Assembly (NCBI GenBank): GCA_003049485.1
Contig: PYST01000209.1
Coordinates: 51,927-68,134 of the forward strand
Length of the DNA: 16,208 nt
Origin: Ophioceras dolichostomum
Taxonomy: Eukaryota > Ascomycota > Sordariomycetes > Magnaporthales > Ophioceraceae
Reading direction: 5' to 3'
Made by a program: the position numbers and the translations under genes. Below are positions 1-9,745 of the stretch, piece by piece. Numbering within the stretch: the first letter of the stretch is position 1; each line of letters starts with the position of its first letter. A model generated the notes under the pieces. It saw only the letters and a list, made by a program, of their open reading frames with translations, was not told the DNA's origin and made no database searches.

Positions 1-221
1 CCTGCCAGACCCTGCCCATTCCCCATTCCCAATTCTCTTGCATGCATGGCTCATATACATACTGCTACCTCGTTCCTGCACACACCCGTGCGGGTAGCGA
101 GATACTACATCTGCGCCCCTTAACTGCTAGCCCAGCTCGCTAACCACCCACCCTACTACCTAACCTACCTGGGACGGACTCACCCCCCTTCCTTCACTTT
201 GTCTGTGACCTTTGAGATAAG

Positions 222-1489
222 ACCTGGACTCGATAGTCTCCGCGCTCCTCTACGCCTACCTCCGCAGCCACACCCCGCCCTCATACACGCTGCACGTCCC
301 GCTGTGCAACATCCCGCGCGCGGACCTGTCTCTGAGGAAAGACGTCGACGCGGCGCTCGACCCGAAGAACACAAAGGTGTCTCGCGGAGACTTGCTGTCT
401 CTGTCGGATCTGCCTGCCGACCTGGAGGCAAGGCACACGCGATGGGTTCTGGTCGACCACAACGAGATGACGGGCGAGTTGGCGGATGCGACGAAAGGGT
501 TTAGGGACAGGGTAGTGGGCTGCGTGGATCATCACGTTGACGAGGGTATCGTGCCCGCGGACACCGGGAATGGCGAGCCGAGGGTCATTAGGCCTTGTGG
601 GAGCGCCGCGACGCTAGTGATTGAGTTTTGTAGGGATCCTTGGGACAGGGCGACGGCCGCTGCCCTAGGTCCAGAAGACGGAGAAGAGGAGAAGGATAGG
701 GAAACGGTGGCCGAACAGCTGGCGAGGTTGGTGCTGGGCCCCATATTGGCGGACACACAGTGTCTGAAGAGCAAGTCAAAGACCACGGATGCCGATCGGG
801 AGGTCGCGAGGATGGCGGAGGAGGTTTTGTTGCGTCCTCATCCCCGTACCGTCAAGGCCAAGACCAAGACCGCTGCCAACACTGTCACCGCCGCCACCAA
901 CGCCGCAACCGGCAAGGAGGATAACTACGACAGGGAGAAGTACTTCGACGAGATGTGTCGCCTCAAAGAGGACATCTCCGGGTTCTCCTACCGAGACGTC
1001 TGGAGGAAGGACTACAAGGAGTGGACGGACCACGGCGGCGGTACGGGGCTGAGGCTGGGCGTGAGCTCCGTCCCGCAGGCTTTCGGGTGGCTGCTGGATA
1101 ACATCGGGCCGAAGGAGGAGTTGTGGAGCGAGACGAAGTTGTGGGCGGTGGAGAGGAGGTTGGACATCGTTAGCGTGATGACGGTGAAGCAGCGCGATGA
1201 GGATGGCGGGTTGGGGAGGGAGTTGATGGTCTGGGCGTTGAATGCGAAGGCGGTGGAGGTCGTAAAGATGTTTAAGGAGGAGTTTGAGGAGGAGTTGATG
1301 TTGGAGGGTTGGCGTGGGGGCGTGCTTGATGGTGGGTGTGCTGTTGTTGAAGATGGGGATGGGGATGGGGAGAAGGGCAAGGAAGAGTGGAGGATGTGTT
1401 GGAGGCAGGGGAACGAGGAGCATAGTCGCAAGCAGGTGGCGCCTATGTTGAGGGAGGCTATGAAGAGGGCTTCGTCGCCGAAGCTTTGA
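222..1489 (+). CDS. Exopolyphosphatase, DHH/DHHA2 family (5' partial)
   Basis: The visible 421 residues match the fungal PPX1 type of exopolyphosphatase, which removes terminal phosphate from inorganic polyphosphate in the cytosol. The exon opens in the middle of the first metal-binding motif (DLDSIVSALLYAYL). It is followed by IPRADLSLRKDV, LVDHNEM (Asp-His-Asn near visible residue 78) and the diagnostic CVDHHVDEG (near 102). A DHHA2-like C-terminal half follows, with FSYRDVWRKDYKEW, GVSSVPQAFGWLL and a closing RKQVAPMLREAM. The frame is open from the proposed acceptor (AAG at 219-221) to TGA at 1487-1489. The expected GNxSA part of motif I is not in bases 1-221, so exon 1 most likely lies upstream. 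An Ala/Lys/Thr-rich insertion (about 850-915) sits between the two domains, and an acidic run (about 1355-1385) lies near the C terminus. The family assignment is firm. The acceptor and the absence of exon 1 are inferred. Confidence 0.88.
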
Positions 1490-1606
1490 GAAGATTGGGA
1501 AGGATAGTTTCTGGATTACGCCTATCTGCCTGCCTGTCCTTCCATCTCGTTGACCTAGTTATAGACTTGTAGAAGAAATCGACGTTAAATCCGCCCTGTC
1601 GGACCC

Positions 1607-2340
1607 CTACCTCTTGGGTGTATACTCCGGATAACTCCCCTTAAACCCACAAACCCACCCCACGCCCGCCACGCACCGCACCACCACATGCGTGAACCCC
1701 CTCATCAGCTTGCCCCTCCACCCCTCGCCCGCCCTCCCGGCTAAGGGCAGGAAAGCAGGGTAGTTGTCGTGATGCCACATGATCGTCATCGCCGCAGTGA
1801 TGAGCGCCAGCCTGCCGAGGAGGCCTCCGCTCTTGCGCACCTCCGCCCCGTCGAGCAGCAAGCTGATCTCGTTCCGGAAGAACGACTCCTTCCCCCCGTC
1901 CGCGGGGTCGGTCCACTCCAGCACACGCAGGTCGACGGCGCGTGATGAGGGAGGTGTGTCCGGGTGCGTGTCGGCCCTGCCGTATTGGTGGACTGTGAAG
2001 CGCGGGATGGTGATGGTTCCCGAGGAGGGGGTGGCGAGGAAGGTGGTTGTGCCGAGGGTTATGAGGGCGTGGCCTTGGAGGATTTGGAGATATTCTGTGA
2101 TTCTCCCTGGGCGTTAGGTTTGCTGACTCGAAGTACAGAGTATTCTGTCCCATCCTTTCCTTGGTGTGGTTGCTCACCTGTCTTGTCCTCGTGCCAGTGC
2201 AGGCCAGTGGTCGCAGTGCTGCCGGCACAGATGACCAAAGTCGCCGTGCGCCGGTCATCGCGGTCCTCCGGAGCCGGGAACTCCACCCCGCCCTCGTCGA
2301 GGAGGATGGTGAGCCAGTCGCGGGTCACTGTTCTTCCCAT
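1607..2340 (-). CDS. Two-exon cupin-domain protein
   Basis: Exon 1 is 2340-2178 and exon 2 is 2106-1607. The phase 1 intron at 2177-2107 starts GTGAGC and ends CCTAACGCCCAG, so both donor and branch point are strong. The joined product has 220 residues. A first cupin motif is visible (GLHWHEDKTG with His48 and His50, then Glu59 and Gly66). A second follows (GTITIPRFTVHQYG with Pro89 and His94). This fits a metal-binding small beta-barrel. The C-terminal part (FFRNEISLLL, WHHDNYPAFLPL) is followed by a weakly hydrophobic stretch and ends YPEYTPKR. ATG at 2340 is the first Met in frame and is preceded by an open but non-ATG codon. The gene converges on the exopolyphosphatase with 117 bases between the stop codons. 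I do not know the substrate. The cupin fold is well supported, but function is unassigned. Confidence 0.82.
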
Positions 2341-2963
2341 CGTATGCAAGAGGAATCTAAAAATCCACTACTGCCTCTAGTTGACGATACCGTCATCCCT
2401 CTTCTGTCCGAAAATCTCCAGGATTTTATGTTGCGGAGTCGGCTTCATGTTCGGCGACTTTTGTACAAAGGAGGCTCAACATTGCTCCGAGAGGCTTCGG
2501 AGGTCGAGCTTCGGCGTCGGGACCCGCCCCACCACGCGCCATCGGGGGCGGATTGAGCTCCTGCTGATGATGATTGGTTGCGCACGCAAGCCTTTGTGTT
2601 AGTGCAAACGCGAATGTCAACCACTTGATCACTGAATCGCACTACTACACCTACGCAGCTGCTGTTCTAAAGCACCCAACTCTTCCCTAGTAATGTTATT
2701 CCGTTCTCTTTCGCCCTCCTCTTACGCGCTCTCCATCCCCGGCCCCCCTTTGTGTGCGCTTGCGCCCCTAGGACTTGATGTCTGCCATGCCGCTGGACGT
2801 ATTGGGACACGCGGATCGGTTTCGAGCCTCTCTCAGCATGCAGCGCCGTACGTCCGCCGCTTTCGTGCCGGTCCCAGAAAAGAAAAACTGGACTTGCCAT
2901 GGGGATGATTTGAGGTGCGCGCCGGCGGCGTCGTGGTCTGGGGAGGACGCAGTCGTCTTCATC

Positions 2964-3349
2964 CTAGTCTTCGGAACCAGCAACGGAGGCCTCATCGTTG
3001 GAGGCGATGGCGGCGGAGTCGTCCTCGTGCTCCCTGGGCCTTTGGCCGTCTTGGCTTTTCTGAGGCTCTTTCTGGAACGCGGACCGTCTCCACCAAAGCA
3101 GGATGACCGACCGCACCACACTTGTGGTGCGCGGGAGATGTAGTCGCACCCGCCGACGAGGAAGGGGAGGTTGGTGCTTCAGAACTTGCGGCAACTCCTC
3201 ACCTGAGGCTGAGATCGTCTGCCAGCCCCTCCCCCTGGCGGCGGGAGCTTGAAGGCTTTGGGGCGTCCACGTGGGATTTAATTTTTGCCAGGAAGGTGGT
3301 GTTAGTCCGTGAACATAGCCCCGCAGTCCTCGGGGGTGTATTTCGGCAT
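2964..3349 (-). pseudogene. Possible small gene or relic of unknown function
   Basis: On the - strand an ATG at 3349 follows an AC-rich leader of the kind seen before fungal start codons. It opens MPKYTPEDCGAMFTD and then meets a stop. Shifting one base continues as NTTFLAKIKSHVDAPKPSSS and on to a good donor (AG followed by GTGAGG, about 3203). Further downstream, EHEDDSAAIASNDEASVAG in another frame has strongly C-biased third positions and ends at TAG 2964. Either this is a decayed gene with a frameshift, or it is a chance run of coding-like sequence. I recognise no family. The limits are approximate. Confidence 0.2.
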
Positions 3350-4216
3350 CCTTCCGGTGGTTGTTGTTGTTATCTCGTCCTGCTCGGTCGGTCTTCCATT
3401 TCGGGCCTGGAGTCATTGGCGCGGCGCTCTGACAGCGGTTTTCCTCCAGCATTGGATCTACCGATGCCTGAGGTGTGATATGCCTGTGATTTCGGTCCTA
3501 GGTAGGTAGGAAGCCGGTTCTGCTCCTTCTCTGTCTCAAGTCTGATACCATTTTTTTTTCTTGTATTTTTCTTTTTCGAGGTGGAGTTCTTTCTTGTGGT
3601 GGGCGGGTGGTTAAGTTCTCGGCAGTGCGGATCCTTTCCGCGCCCCCCCGCAGCACAAGGCCTGCAGCCTTTTCGGACATCTACACACCATCTTCATCCT
3701 TGCCTTGATTGATCGTTGGCTTGTTGGGGCGGATCGGATTTCTTCCTTCTCTCTTTCTTCTCTCCTTCTTCTTTCCCGTCCATCCAACAGGCATCCGTCT
3801 GTAAATCACAAGTTCACGACAATTGCAAATTGATGTGATTAGGAATCAATGATGATGTCGCACCAGCGGGAACGAGATTAGATTTGCTGCACTCCGTACC
3901 GGCTAGACAAATCTCGTCGTTGTCATTTTCTTCTTTCGCGTTCCCTCCCGCGAGATGTCTTGTTTGTTTCCGGATTGGGCAACTATTCTGCAACCCCGAA
4001 TGCATTTAGAAATCGCAGATTGCACTGCGCCATAAGCTCATCCATTTGTTGTGAGCTGCATGGGGTGGCGAGCTGGTGGTGGGCGGTTCGTCTTGTGTCT
4101 GACATGGGGCCGGAACGTCTACTAACAATGCTAATGCAGCGTCAAATTGACCAGACTCGGCATCTCTCCACGATCCAGAGGGGAACTGCGGATCAAGGCT
4201 ATCCTATCCTGACTCC

Positions 4217-4528
4217 CTAATTCCGCACACTCAGAGTCTCCCAGACTCCCGCCCCGAGTGCCTCTTTATTGATTCGTCGAATGCTCATGCCCATCGCCTC
4301 CTCGTCGCTTAACCGACGGCTGTCAACTCTCGAGGGCGGTATGCTCGTTTCAGATGGGTCATGTTGGCCCCGGATTTCTTCCTTCGCTGGGCCGCTGGGC
4401 CAAGCAGCGATAGTGGCTGGTGTTTTCCTTTCCGCCCCCAAACGAGACGCTCCATCCAGGCCCTTGGTCTGGGTGTGCCGGGGGTTCAGGCAAGGTTCCG
4501 AGGTGCCATCGGCCCCGGTGGCCTGCAT
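4217..4528 (-). CDS. Hypothetical 103-residue ORF, doubtful
   Basis: This uninterrupted frame runs from a true ATG at 4528 (MQATGADGTSEP...) to TAG at 4217. Its amino-acid composition looks natural, with a C-terminal DEEAMGMSIRRINKEALGAG stretch that could form a helix. It has no signal peptide, no membrane segment and no recognised domain. A frame on the opposite strand over the same bases is also open, so length alone is weak evidence. It is listed only because it starts with ATG and its first 30 codons show reasonable GC3. Confidence 0.15.
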   Translation of the reverse strand: MQATGADGTSEPCLNPRHTQTKGLDGASRLGAERKTPATIAAWPSGPAKEEIRGQHDPSETSIPPSRVDSRRLSDEEAMGMSIRRINKEALGAGVWETLSVRN

Positions 4529-4663
4529 CAGGCGGGTGATGTGGAAACATCCAAGGATTCGACGTACGGTACTTGTGCTGGCGGCCAGTCACAGGCAGTC
4601 GCAGGCAGTCGAGCCGGACCTTTGCTCTGGCTCCTTCCAGGTGCCGCTCTGCCTGCTTCTTTG

Positions 4664-4706
4664 TATAAGGCCGCCCACTGAACCCTTACTTTTTTTTTCT
4701 CCTTTT
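4664..4706 (+). promoter_or_regulatory. Candidate core promoter of the first membrane-protein gene
   Basis: A TATA-like TATAAGG at 4664-4670 is followed by a T/C-rich tract at about 4684-4706. This is a common arrangement just upstream of fungal transcription starts. It lies about 80-120 bases before the proposed ATG at 4785. The evidence is pattern only. Confidence 0.35.
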
Positions 4707-4784
4707 ATGTCTACGGAACTTCCTTGCGAATTTTTGGATCCGCGTGGTTAGGTCCCACGCTATTTAGGCTCAGTTCGGACGACA

Positions 4785-6780
4785 ATGACCCCATGGTAAG
4801 TCATCGTCAGTCATTCATTTTTGGCCCAGTAATAAGCCGAGCAACACTAAAAACGCATCCTTCTCAGGGCCACTTCCCAATCTGTCTCCGGGAATGGTCC
4901 CAGTCAGTCGGCCGTCCCCGGAAATCACAGTCCTACTGCATATGACGCTTCTAGTTCCCGGTATGATGCCGTTTCTCCAGGTGCGGCGTCGGCTGGAGGA
5001 CCCGGGGTGGGGGCCAGCATGGGAGCCGGGATGGGGTCCGGGGCGGACTACATGACACAGTACACCAACCTCCCCGAGCCGGTGCACCTCCACGCCGACC
5101 TCCCGTACGCCATTCCGGCAGAGGACGCGAGGATGTCCGCTCCCGAGACGGTTCCCTCAGGTAGGGATGAGAAGTACGCGCTTTGGCCGCCAATGGTGTC
5201 TTCTTATGGCGTGGGTTCATCAACTGGCGCCTCTGAGGCGATGATGCCTCCTCAGGGCGGGGGCCGGTTATGGCTCAAGAGCAAGCGGACATGGGCTCTG
5301 ATAATAGCCTTGGTGATCGCTATCGCCGTGGCCGTCACTATTGGTGTTGTCTTCGGGTTGAGGAATAATAACAGCACATCCTCGCCAGCGCCATCAAATG
5401 GGGCTTCAGGTGCGGACAATGGGGGTAGTGGAGGCGGCAATAATAGCACTGCAAGCACGAATGGTGAGTGAGGCGGACAGGGGCAACCTCTCGATGGCAT
5501 ACACGCAGCTAACAACGCGACTCCTCGTCATCAGGCACCGTTGCCTCATCAACACCCAGGTTACCCTTACTCCGGGCTATGACCCTGACAGACTCTCCCA
5601 TCGGGAACGTTCGAGTCTGGCTCTTCCACCAGTCGCCCACGAAGGGGACGATGCTCCTCATCCGCATGGGCGACACCGACATCGGCGTATCCCATTCCGA
5701 GCAAGGCAGAGTCCTGACACTAGGCCTAGCGCCCATCGCCAACACGACCTTCGCCTTGACGCAGACCTTCGCCTCAACCAACTCCACAGGCAACAACACC
5801 CTCGCCCTGTTCTACTTCCACAAAAGCTCATCCGATACCGCGTCCCGCCTGACCCTGGCCGTGTCGCTCCTCAACTGCTTGGAGATGACCTGCCGCGAGG
5901 TCAACTCCGCCTCCATCGCCCAGATCACGATCCCCGACGCGCTCCTAGCCGCCGGCGAGCTGCCGTCCATCGGTGTCTCGGAGGTGCTCGTGCCTAACGG
6001 TCCCCAGATGTCCGTGTACGTCCGCCGCGCCGCCAAGAACGCAGCGCAGATCGGCGTCTGGACCGTCGACCTGTCCGCCCTGACGGCGAGCGAGTCGACG
6101 GCGCCGGCGGGGAAGAGCGATACCAGTGACAGCACGAGCATCGACACGCCACTGTCCGACTCGTCTTTGGTCGACGGGTGGGGGTATTACCCGGGTTCTA
6201 GCACGGGGAATAACGCCACCATTGTGCGGAGCATGTTTACTGTAATCTCGACGAGTTCGGGGTCGGCGAAGTTGTATCATGTCACTTACGCGGAGGATGG
6301 GTCGTCTTCATGTACCTACCTACCCTAGAATACCCCCGCTTCACCTCCTGATGCTCTAAAGTTCACGGGAATCGCCCCCAGCTGACAACATTTCTCCTCA
6401 CAGTATACCCTCTCATAACCGAAACAACAACCTCCTACCTCCGCAACCTAACCATCACCGCGATTTACTGCAAGAAGAAATTCTATGTCTTCACCCTGCC
6501 CCGCGCAGGCGGCATCATCAAGATGATCTCCTACCCGCGCTCCGCCCTCGGCGCGAACGCTGTGCTGAACACGGCGTCGGTGGCCGCCACGGACCTCAAC
6601 GAGCTTCCGAGGGTGGACGCTTCCGCGACTCCGGGCACCCTAAGCGCGTCGTGCTGCACCGACAGCCTGCAGCTGGTCTACTGGCTGGGCGGGAACCTGG
6701 CTAGGAGCGAGACGAATAATGATGGGGGGTGGACTGTCAATGCGAAGGTGCTGGTTAAGGACGGGGAGAAAACAGGATGA
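4785..6780 (+). CDS. Single-pass membrane protein with glycosylated ectodomain, intact copy (paralog A)
   Basis: The proposed exons are 4785-4795, 4868-5463, 5535-6311 and 6404-6780. Introns 2 and 3 are phase 1, and each intron has GT...AG ends (GTAAGT, GTGAGT, GTACCT donors; CTAAC or CTGAC branch sites in introns 2 and 3). The joined reading frame gives 586 residues. Residues 1-140 are a Ser/Gly/Ala-rich cytoplasmic tail. LKSKR is the basic stop before a helix at about 147-168 (WALIIALVIAIAVAVTIGVV). An Asn/Ser/Gly stalk with several N-x-S/T sites follows, then a roughly 380-residue outer domain with VRVWLFHQ, MLLIRMGD, further N-glycosylation sites (NTT, NST, NAT, NLT) and a C-terminal LQLVYWLGGNL. 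There is no N-terminal signal peptide, so a type II orientation is inferred. The outer domain may be lectin or beta-propeller-like, but I see no decisive motif. The 11-base first exon is the least certain part; the later introns are well supported because paralogs share the last one. Confidence 0.72.
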
Positions 6781-7084
6781 AAGGGGGCTGGTGGGTGGTG
6801 GTAAGTGCGGGACTGCATTTTTAAAACCTATTCATTTTGGACTTATTTAGCGGGCTCTGTTAGTATTTATTTATTTGTTTGGACTACCTCTGTAAAATAT
6901 TTGCACATGGTTGGATACCCCGGTAAGAAAAATACACATAAAAAGCATAGAGGCATTTCGGTGTTGTGATCTACAGAGATCCATCGCCCAACAGGTGATT
7001 TATTCGGGAACCCCCTTTGAAGCTGGGTTCAATGCATCGCCAGCAATTGCGAGTCGGGGAAGGATGAGGAATCTCCCCGACTTA
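6781..7084. other. Downstream region of paralog A
   Basis: It contains an AT-rich 3' flank (about 6820-6905, with TTATTTATTTGTTT) suitable for 3'-end formation. It also has a perfect 9-base inverted repeat, AGTCGGGGA at 7052-7060 against TCCCCGACT at 7074-7082. I see no gene. Confidence 0.4.
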
Positions 7085-7680
7085 CTCCCCCAGCTGAAGC
7101 CCATCTGCGGCGTGCGCCAGCACTATACAACCAAAGTTCATAAGGCTAGCCGCGTGTGGCGGAACACGCGTCCTCCCTCCTCTGACCCTGGCTTGCTTTG
7201 CCGCGTTTTGCGTGTCACCGTATGCGAGGGCCATGTTTAATCTGAGTGAGACGCCAGTTGTCTGGTCTCGGCTTTGGGGGCTACATTCGTCCACAGGTAG
7301 CCATCTGGCTTAGAACTCCTAATGATTGCTGAAGACGGCCCTCGCTGTAGCTGCTAGTTCCGCTAATGGTGCAGGGACCAAAAGGCAGGCGCGGAAGAGC
7401 GCAGTAATATCTCCTCAACATGATGCCGTTGAATAGACTGACAGCGTAGGCTCGATTGTAATACACTATTACCTCTTTATTAAGTCGTTGTATCTCCCAT
7501 TGGTGACAGAGATGCCGCCGTCCATGACAAGGAGTGACTGACGCTTGGAAGTAAACAGTCGAGGTCATCGACGACTATCGGTGAGAGGCGCGCTAGCCCG
7601 CTGTTGTTCGCAATACACATTGCCATGGGCTGAATTTGGCTAGGTCGGGAAGACTGACGGGGATATATGTGGCTCAAGGA
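7085..7680 (-). pseudogene. Degraded fragment of the membrane-protein family (paralog F)
   Basis: No frame is long, but two stretches line up with the outer domain of the neighbouring paralogs in the right order. Around 7630-7540, IQPMAMCI followed by LSPIVVDDLDCLLPSVS resembles MTPLAMTL followed by LTLVMVVDIVYMHQLVAIS of the 10.9-12.6 kb copy. Around 7135-7085, CIVLAHAADGLQLGE resembles MYVLLAPGYGGWIWGL of the 7.8-10.4 kb copy. The intervening sequence is crossed by stops and frame changes. The similarity is weak and was judged by eye, so the limits are approximate. Confidence 0.33.
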
Positions 7681-8035
7681 CTTCGATGATGATTTTGACT
7701 TAACGGCGCGACAGGGAGGGAAAGAAATCTATCGGCTAAGAACTAGGAATGATCTTAAGTCGGAAAACCATCCGCCAAAAATGGTGCCACTGGGGTCCAC
7801 CTGCCACTATCATCCGTGAAAGTGTACACCAGTTTCCGGTTGCTCCAATAGATCGAAATCAGGCGCCTGGCTTTCTCATGGCACAAGACATTATGCCCCC
7901 AGCCCCCTGCCGGATCCGCGGTCGGGCGTGAAGAGGTACTGAGCTCGGTCGGTGGGCCTGTCAGGTACTCGTCGTCGTATTTGAGCCCCCAGATCCACCC
8001 TCCGTAGCCCGGCGCGAGGAGCACGTACATGCTTG

Positions 8036-8775
8036 AGTCTGGCGTGCAGATGATGATGATGATAAATTTTTAACGTCTATTGAAAGCGCCGCCAAGCGCT
8101 TTCCACCTCCCTAGGAGTATAAGACGTGCTAGCGACTACCTAATGACTATGATACAGGATAAGTTGGGACGGCAGGTGACCTGCCGCGGTAGATAGCAAA
8201 CCAAACCCTTTACCTGTGAAGGCGTGGGCACACTTGTAATACAAGCCGCATCCCCGGCGCTTTGATTCAGGGTGAGCGGGTTCTCAGACGAGTACAGAGG
8301 GCCGTGGGGCCAAGCCTAGCTGGCGGAGAGAATAAAACATAAGAGACGGCGTGTAAGCAACCTTGGGGAGACGTGGTAGCGGAGGTGGCAGGCGGGATGT
8401 GATGTGAAAGCTGGAGGAGGGCCGTCGCAAGTCCGTTCCTAGTCCTTGACTTCAGATCGTCCCAGCAGCATAATTGCTGAGAGGGGGAGCCCTGTATAGC
8501 GCCCTCATAAGAGTAGTAAGAGGAAAAGAAGAACGATAAAAGATCCCCTCGAGTAGGCACTGGACCTTTATCTTGGGCAGATGTCCGAGTAAAAACCAGT
8601 GGCTTGGACAAATTTTGCAAACAGCTGTGGCGCGGCGAGTAGGCGGCGCCAGTATGCATTGCGGTCGAGCTCAGGACTTGGTTCAGCTATAGGCCAGACC
8701 TTTCGCTTCTTCCAGGCTTTGGAGCACCACACCATGTGCCGGGGTGTTTTGGCGCGGCCGCAAGTCTGGCGTGCA
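8036..8775 (-). mobile_element. Retroposon insertion 1 with 13-base target duplication
   Basis: The flanking direct repeats AGTCTGGCGTGCA are at 8036-8048 and 8763-8775. The element itself is 8049-8762 (714 bases) and reads on the - strand, with its 5' end at 8762. Its 3' end carries the shared segment GGTAGTCGCTAGCACGTCTT (complement of about 8121-8140), then a hairpin, then GACGTTAAA and an (ATC)n tail at 8050-8061. Deleting element plus one repeat joins PNSTLLSA to CTPDSSMYVLLAPG of the host, matching the paralogs without a gap. The 130-residue frame inside it (8659-8267, -) has no domain I recognise. The tail plus target duplication fit a 5'-truncated LINE or a SINE-like element moved by LINE machinery. 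Element class is inferred, insertion is seen. Confidence 0.82.
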
Positions 8776-9695
8776 AGCAGATAGTAGGGTGGAATTTGGC
8801 TTTGGGTTCGGGATCTGCAGCCATCGGCCTGCATTGCCTGTGGTACCGTTGATTCGTATGGATGCAGGAATTCATTGGAACGACTCGGATACCGGCCTCG
8901 GGCTGAGGAGACGTTGGTGTGGGATCTGGGAAGCGCCGTTTAGACTCAATCGTATCGGCCTGCCGGAATGAAACGCCCTCTTTCTGTTTGTTAGTTCACA
9001 GTATGGCGCGATTGCTGGTGTTTCAAGTCTACAGCATAGAAACACTCGCGGATGAGAACTCCCCTTCTACAAACATCCCTCCCTGACCTAAGGTCGCGTC
9101 GCCGATAAGGGTGAGATTGGCATCCTGATAAGCGAGACTATTTGTGACTTGGTCTTGCTCGGCCGCGTTCGTCCAGAGATAAGTACGGGTAGTGGACTCG
9201 ACCACGGCTACAACGAATGGTGGTAAAGTGCTATGGGGTGGCTCGTGAGAATGCCGATGGATGAGCCCGAGGTACCCTCTCTCAGGAGCCATTGGCCCAT
9301 GACTTGGCAGTCCTGATCAGTCCACCTTAACAGGGCGTGCGCAAATCTGGCTCCGCGCGTGGCGATCAAATGAAGGTATGCGATGTGAACATACAACGAA
9401 GATCCTGGGTCATCACGAACCATGTCCGGGGTCATCGCGAAAGGGGCCTCGCTGATGGGCGCGTAAGTCAAGATAAGACGCCTCGAGTCGGATCAGAACC
9501 CGCGACGAGGCCGTCACCTCCATGTCGCGTACGACCATGAGCACAAGATCGCTGCTTTCGACGTATTGGTGCAGCGTGCAAATTAAGCTCGAAAGGGGAT
9601 AATCGAAGAGTGCGAGGTTCGGAACTATCTTTTGCGCATCTGGAGAGGCTGGAACAGAAGAGGGCGAGGGGTATGAATTCGAAGACGGATACAAC

Positions 9696-9705
9696 GACGA
9701 GGGCA

Positions 9706-9745
<40 letters not shown>

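Larger units (their letters stand above)
2341..4784. other. Long intergenic region without a convincing gene
   Basis: This 2.4 kb spacer separates the start of the cupin gene (- strand) from the start of the first membrane-protein gene (+ strand), so it must hold both promoters. It contains a T-rich run near 3549-3574 and a long CT-rich stretch at about 3737-3790, typical of fungal promoters or leaders. No open frame here shows a recognisable domain. Two weak - strand candidates within it are listed separately (about 2964-3349 and 4217-4528). No tRNA or rRNA was seen. Confidence 0.55.

Noticed and set aside
776..1423. A 215-residue - strand open frame rich in Leu/Pro/His
   Set aside because: It is antisense to the well-supported exopolyphosphatase and reflects the codon bias of that gene.
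1641..2258. A 205-residue open frame on the - strand
   Set aside because: It is out of frame with the cupin exons over the same bases; the spliced cupin model has motifs and strong splice signals.
4269..4751. 160-residue + strand frame ahead of paralog A
   Set aside because: It starts with TTG, crosses the TATA-like and CT-rich promoter tract and has no recognisable domain.
8267..8659. 130-residue open frame inside insertion 1
   Set aside because: It has a true ATG but no domain or LINE-like motif, so it was not annotated as a gene. It may be part of a non-coding element.
9480..9515. A possible tRNA B-box (GGTTCTGATCC on the - strand)
   Set aside because: It lies within aligned coding sequence of pseudogene B, and no matching A-box or cloverleaf could be drawn.
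9707..9745. CRISPR-like or regulatory repeat array
   Set aside because: It is a pure trinucleotide microsatellite directly attached to a retroposon 3' end with a target duplication.
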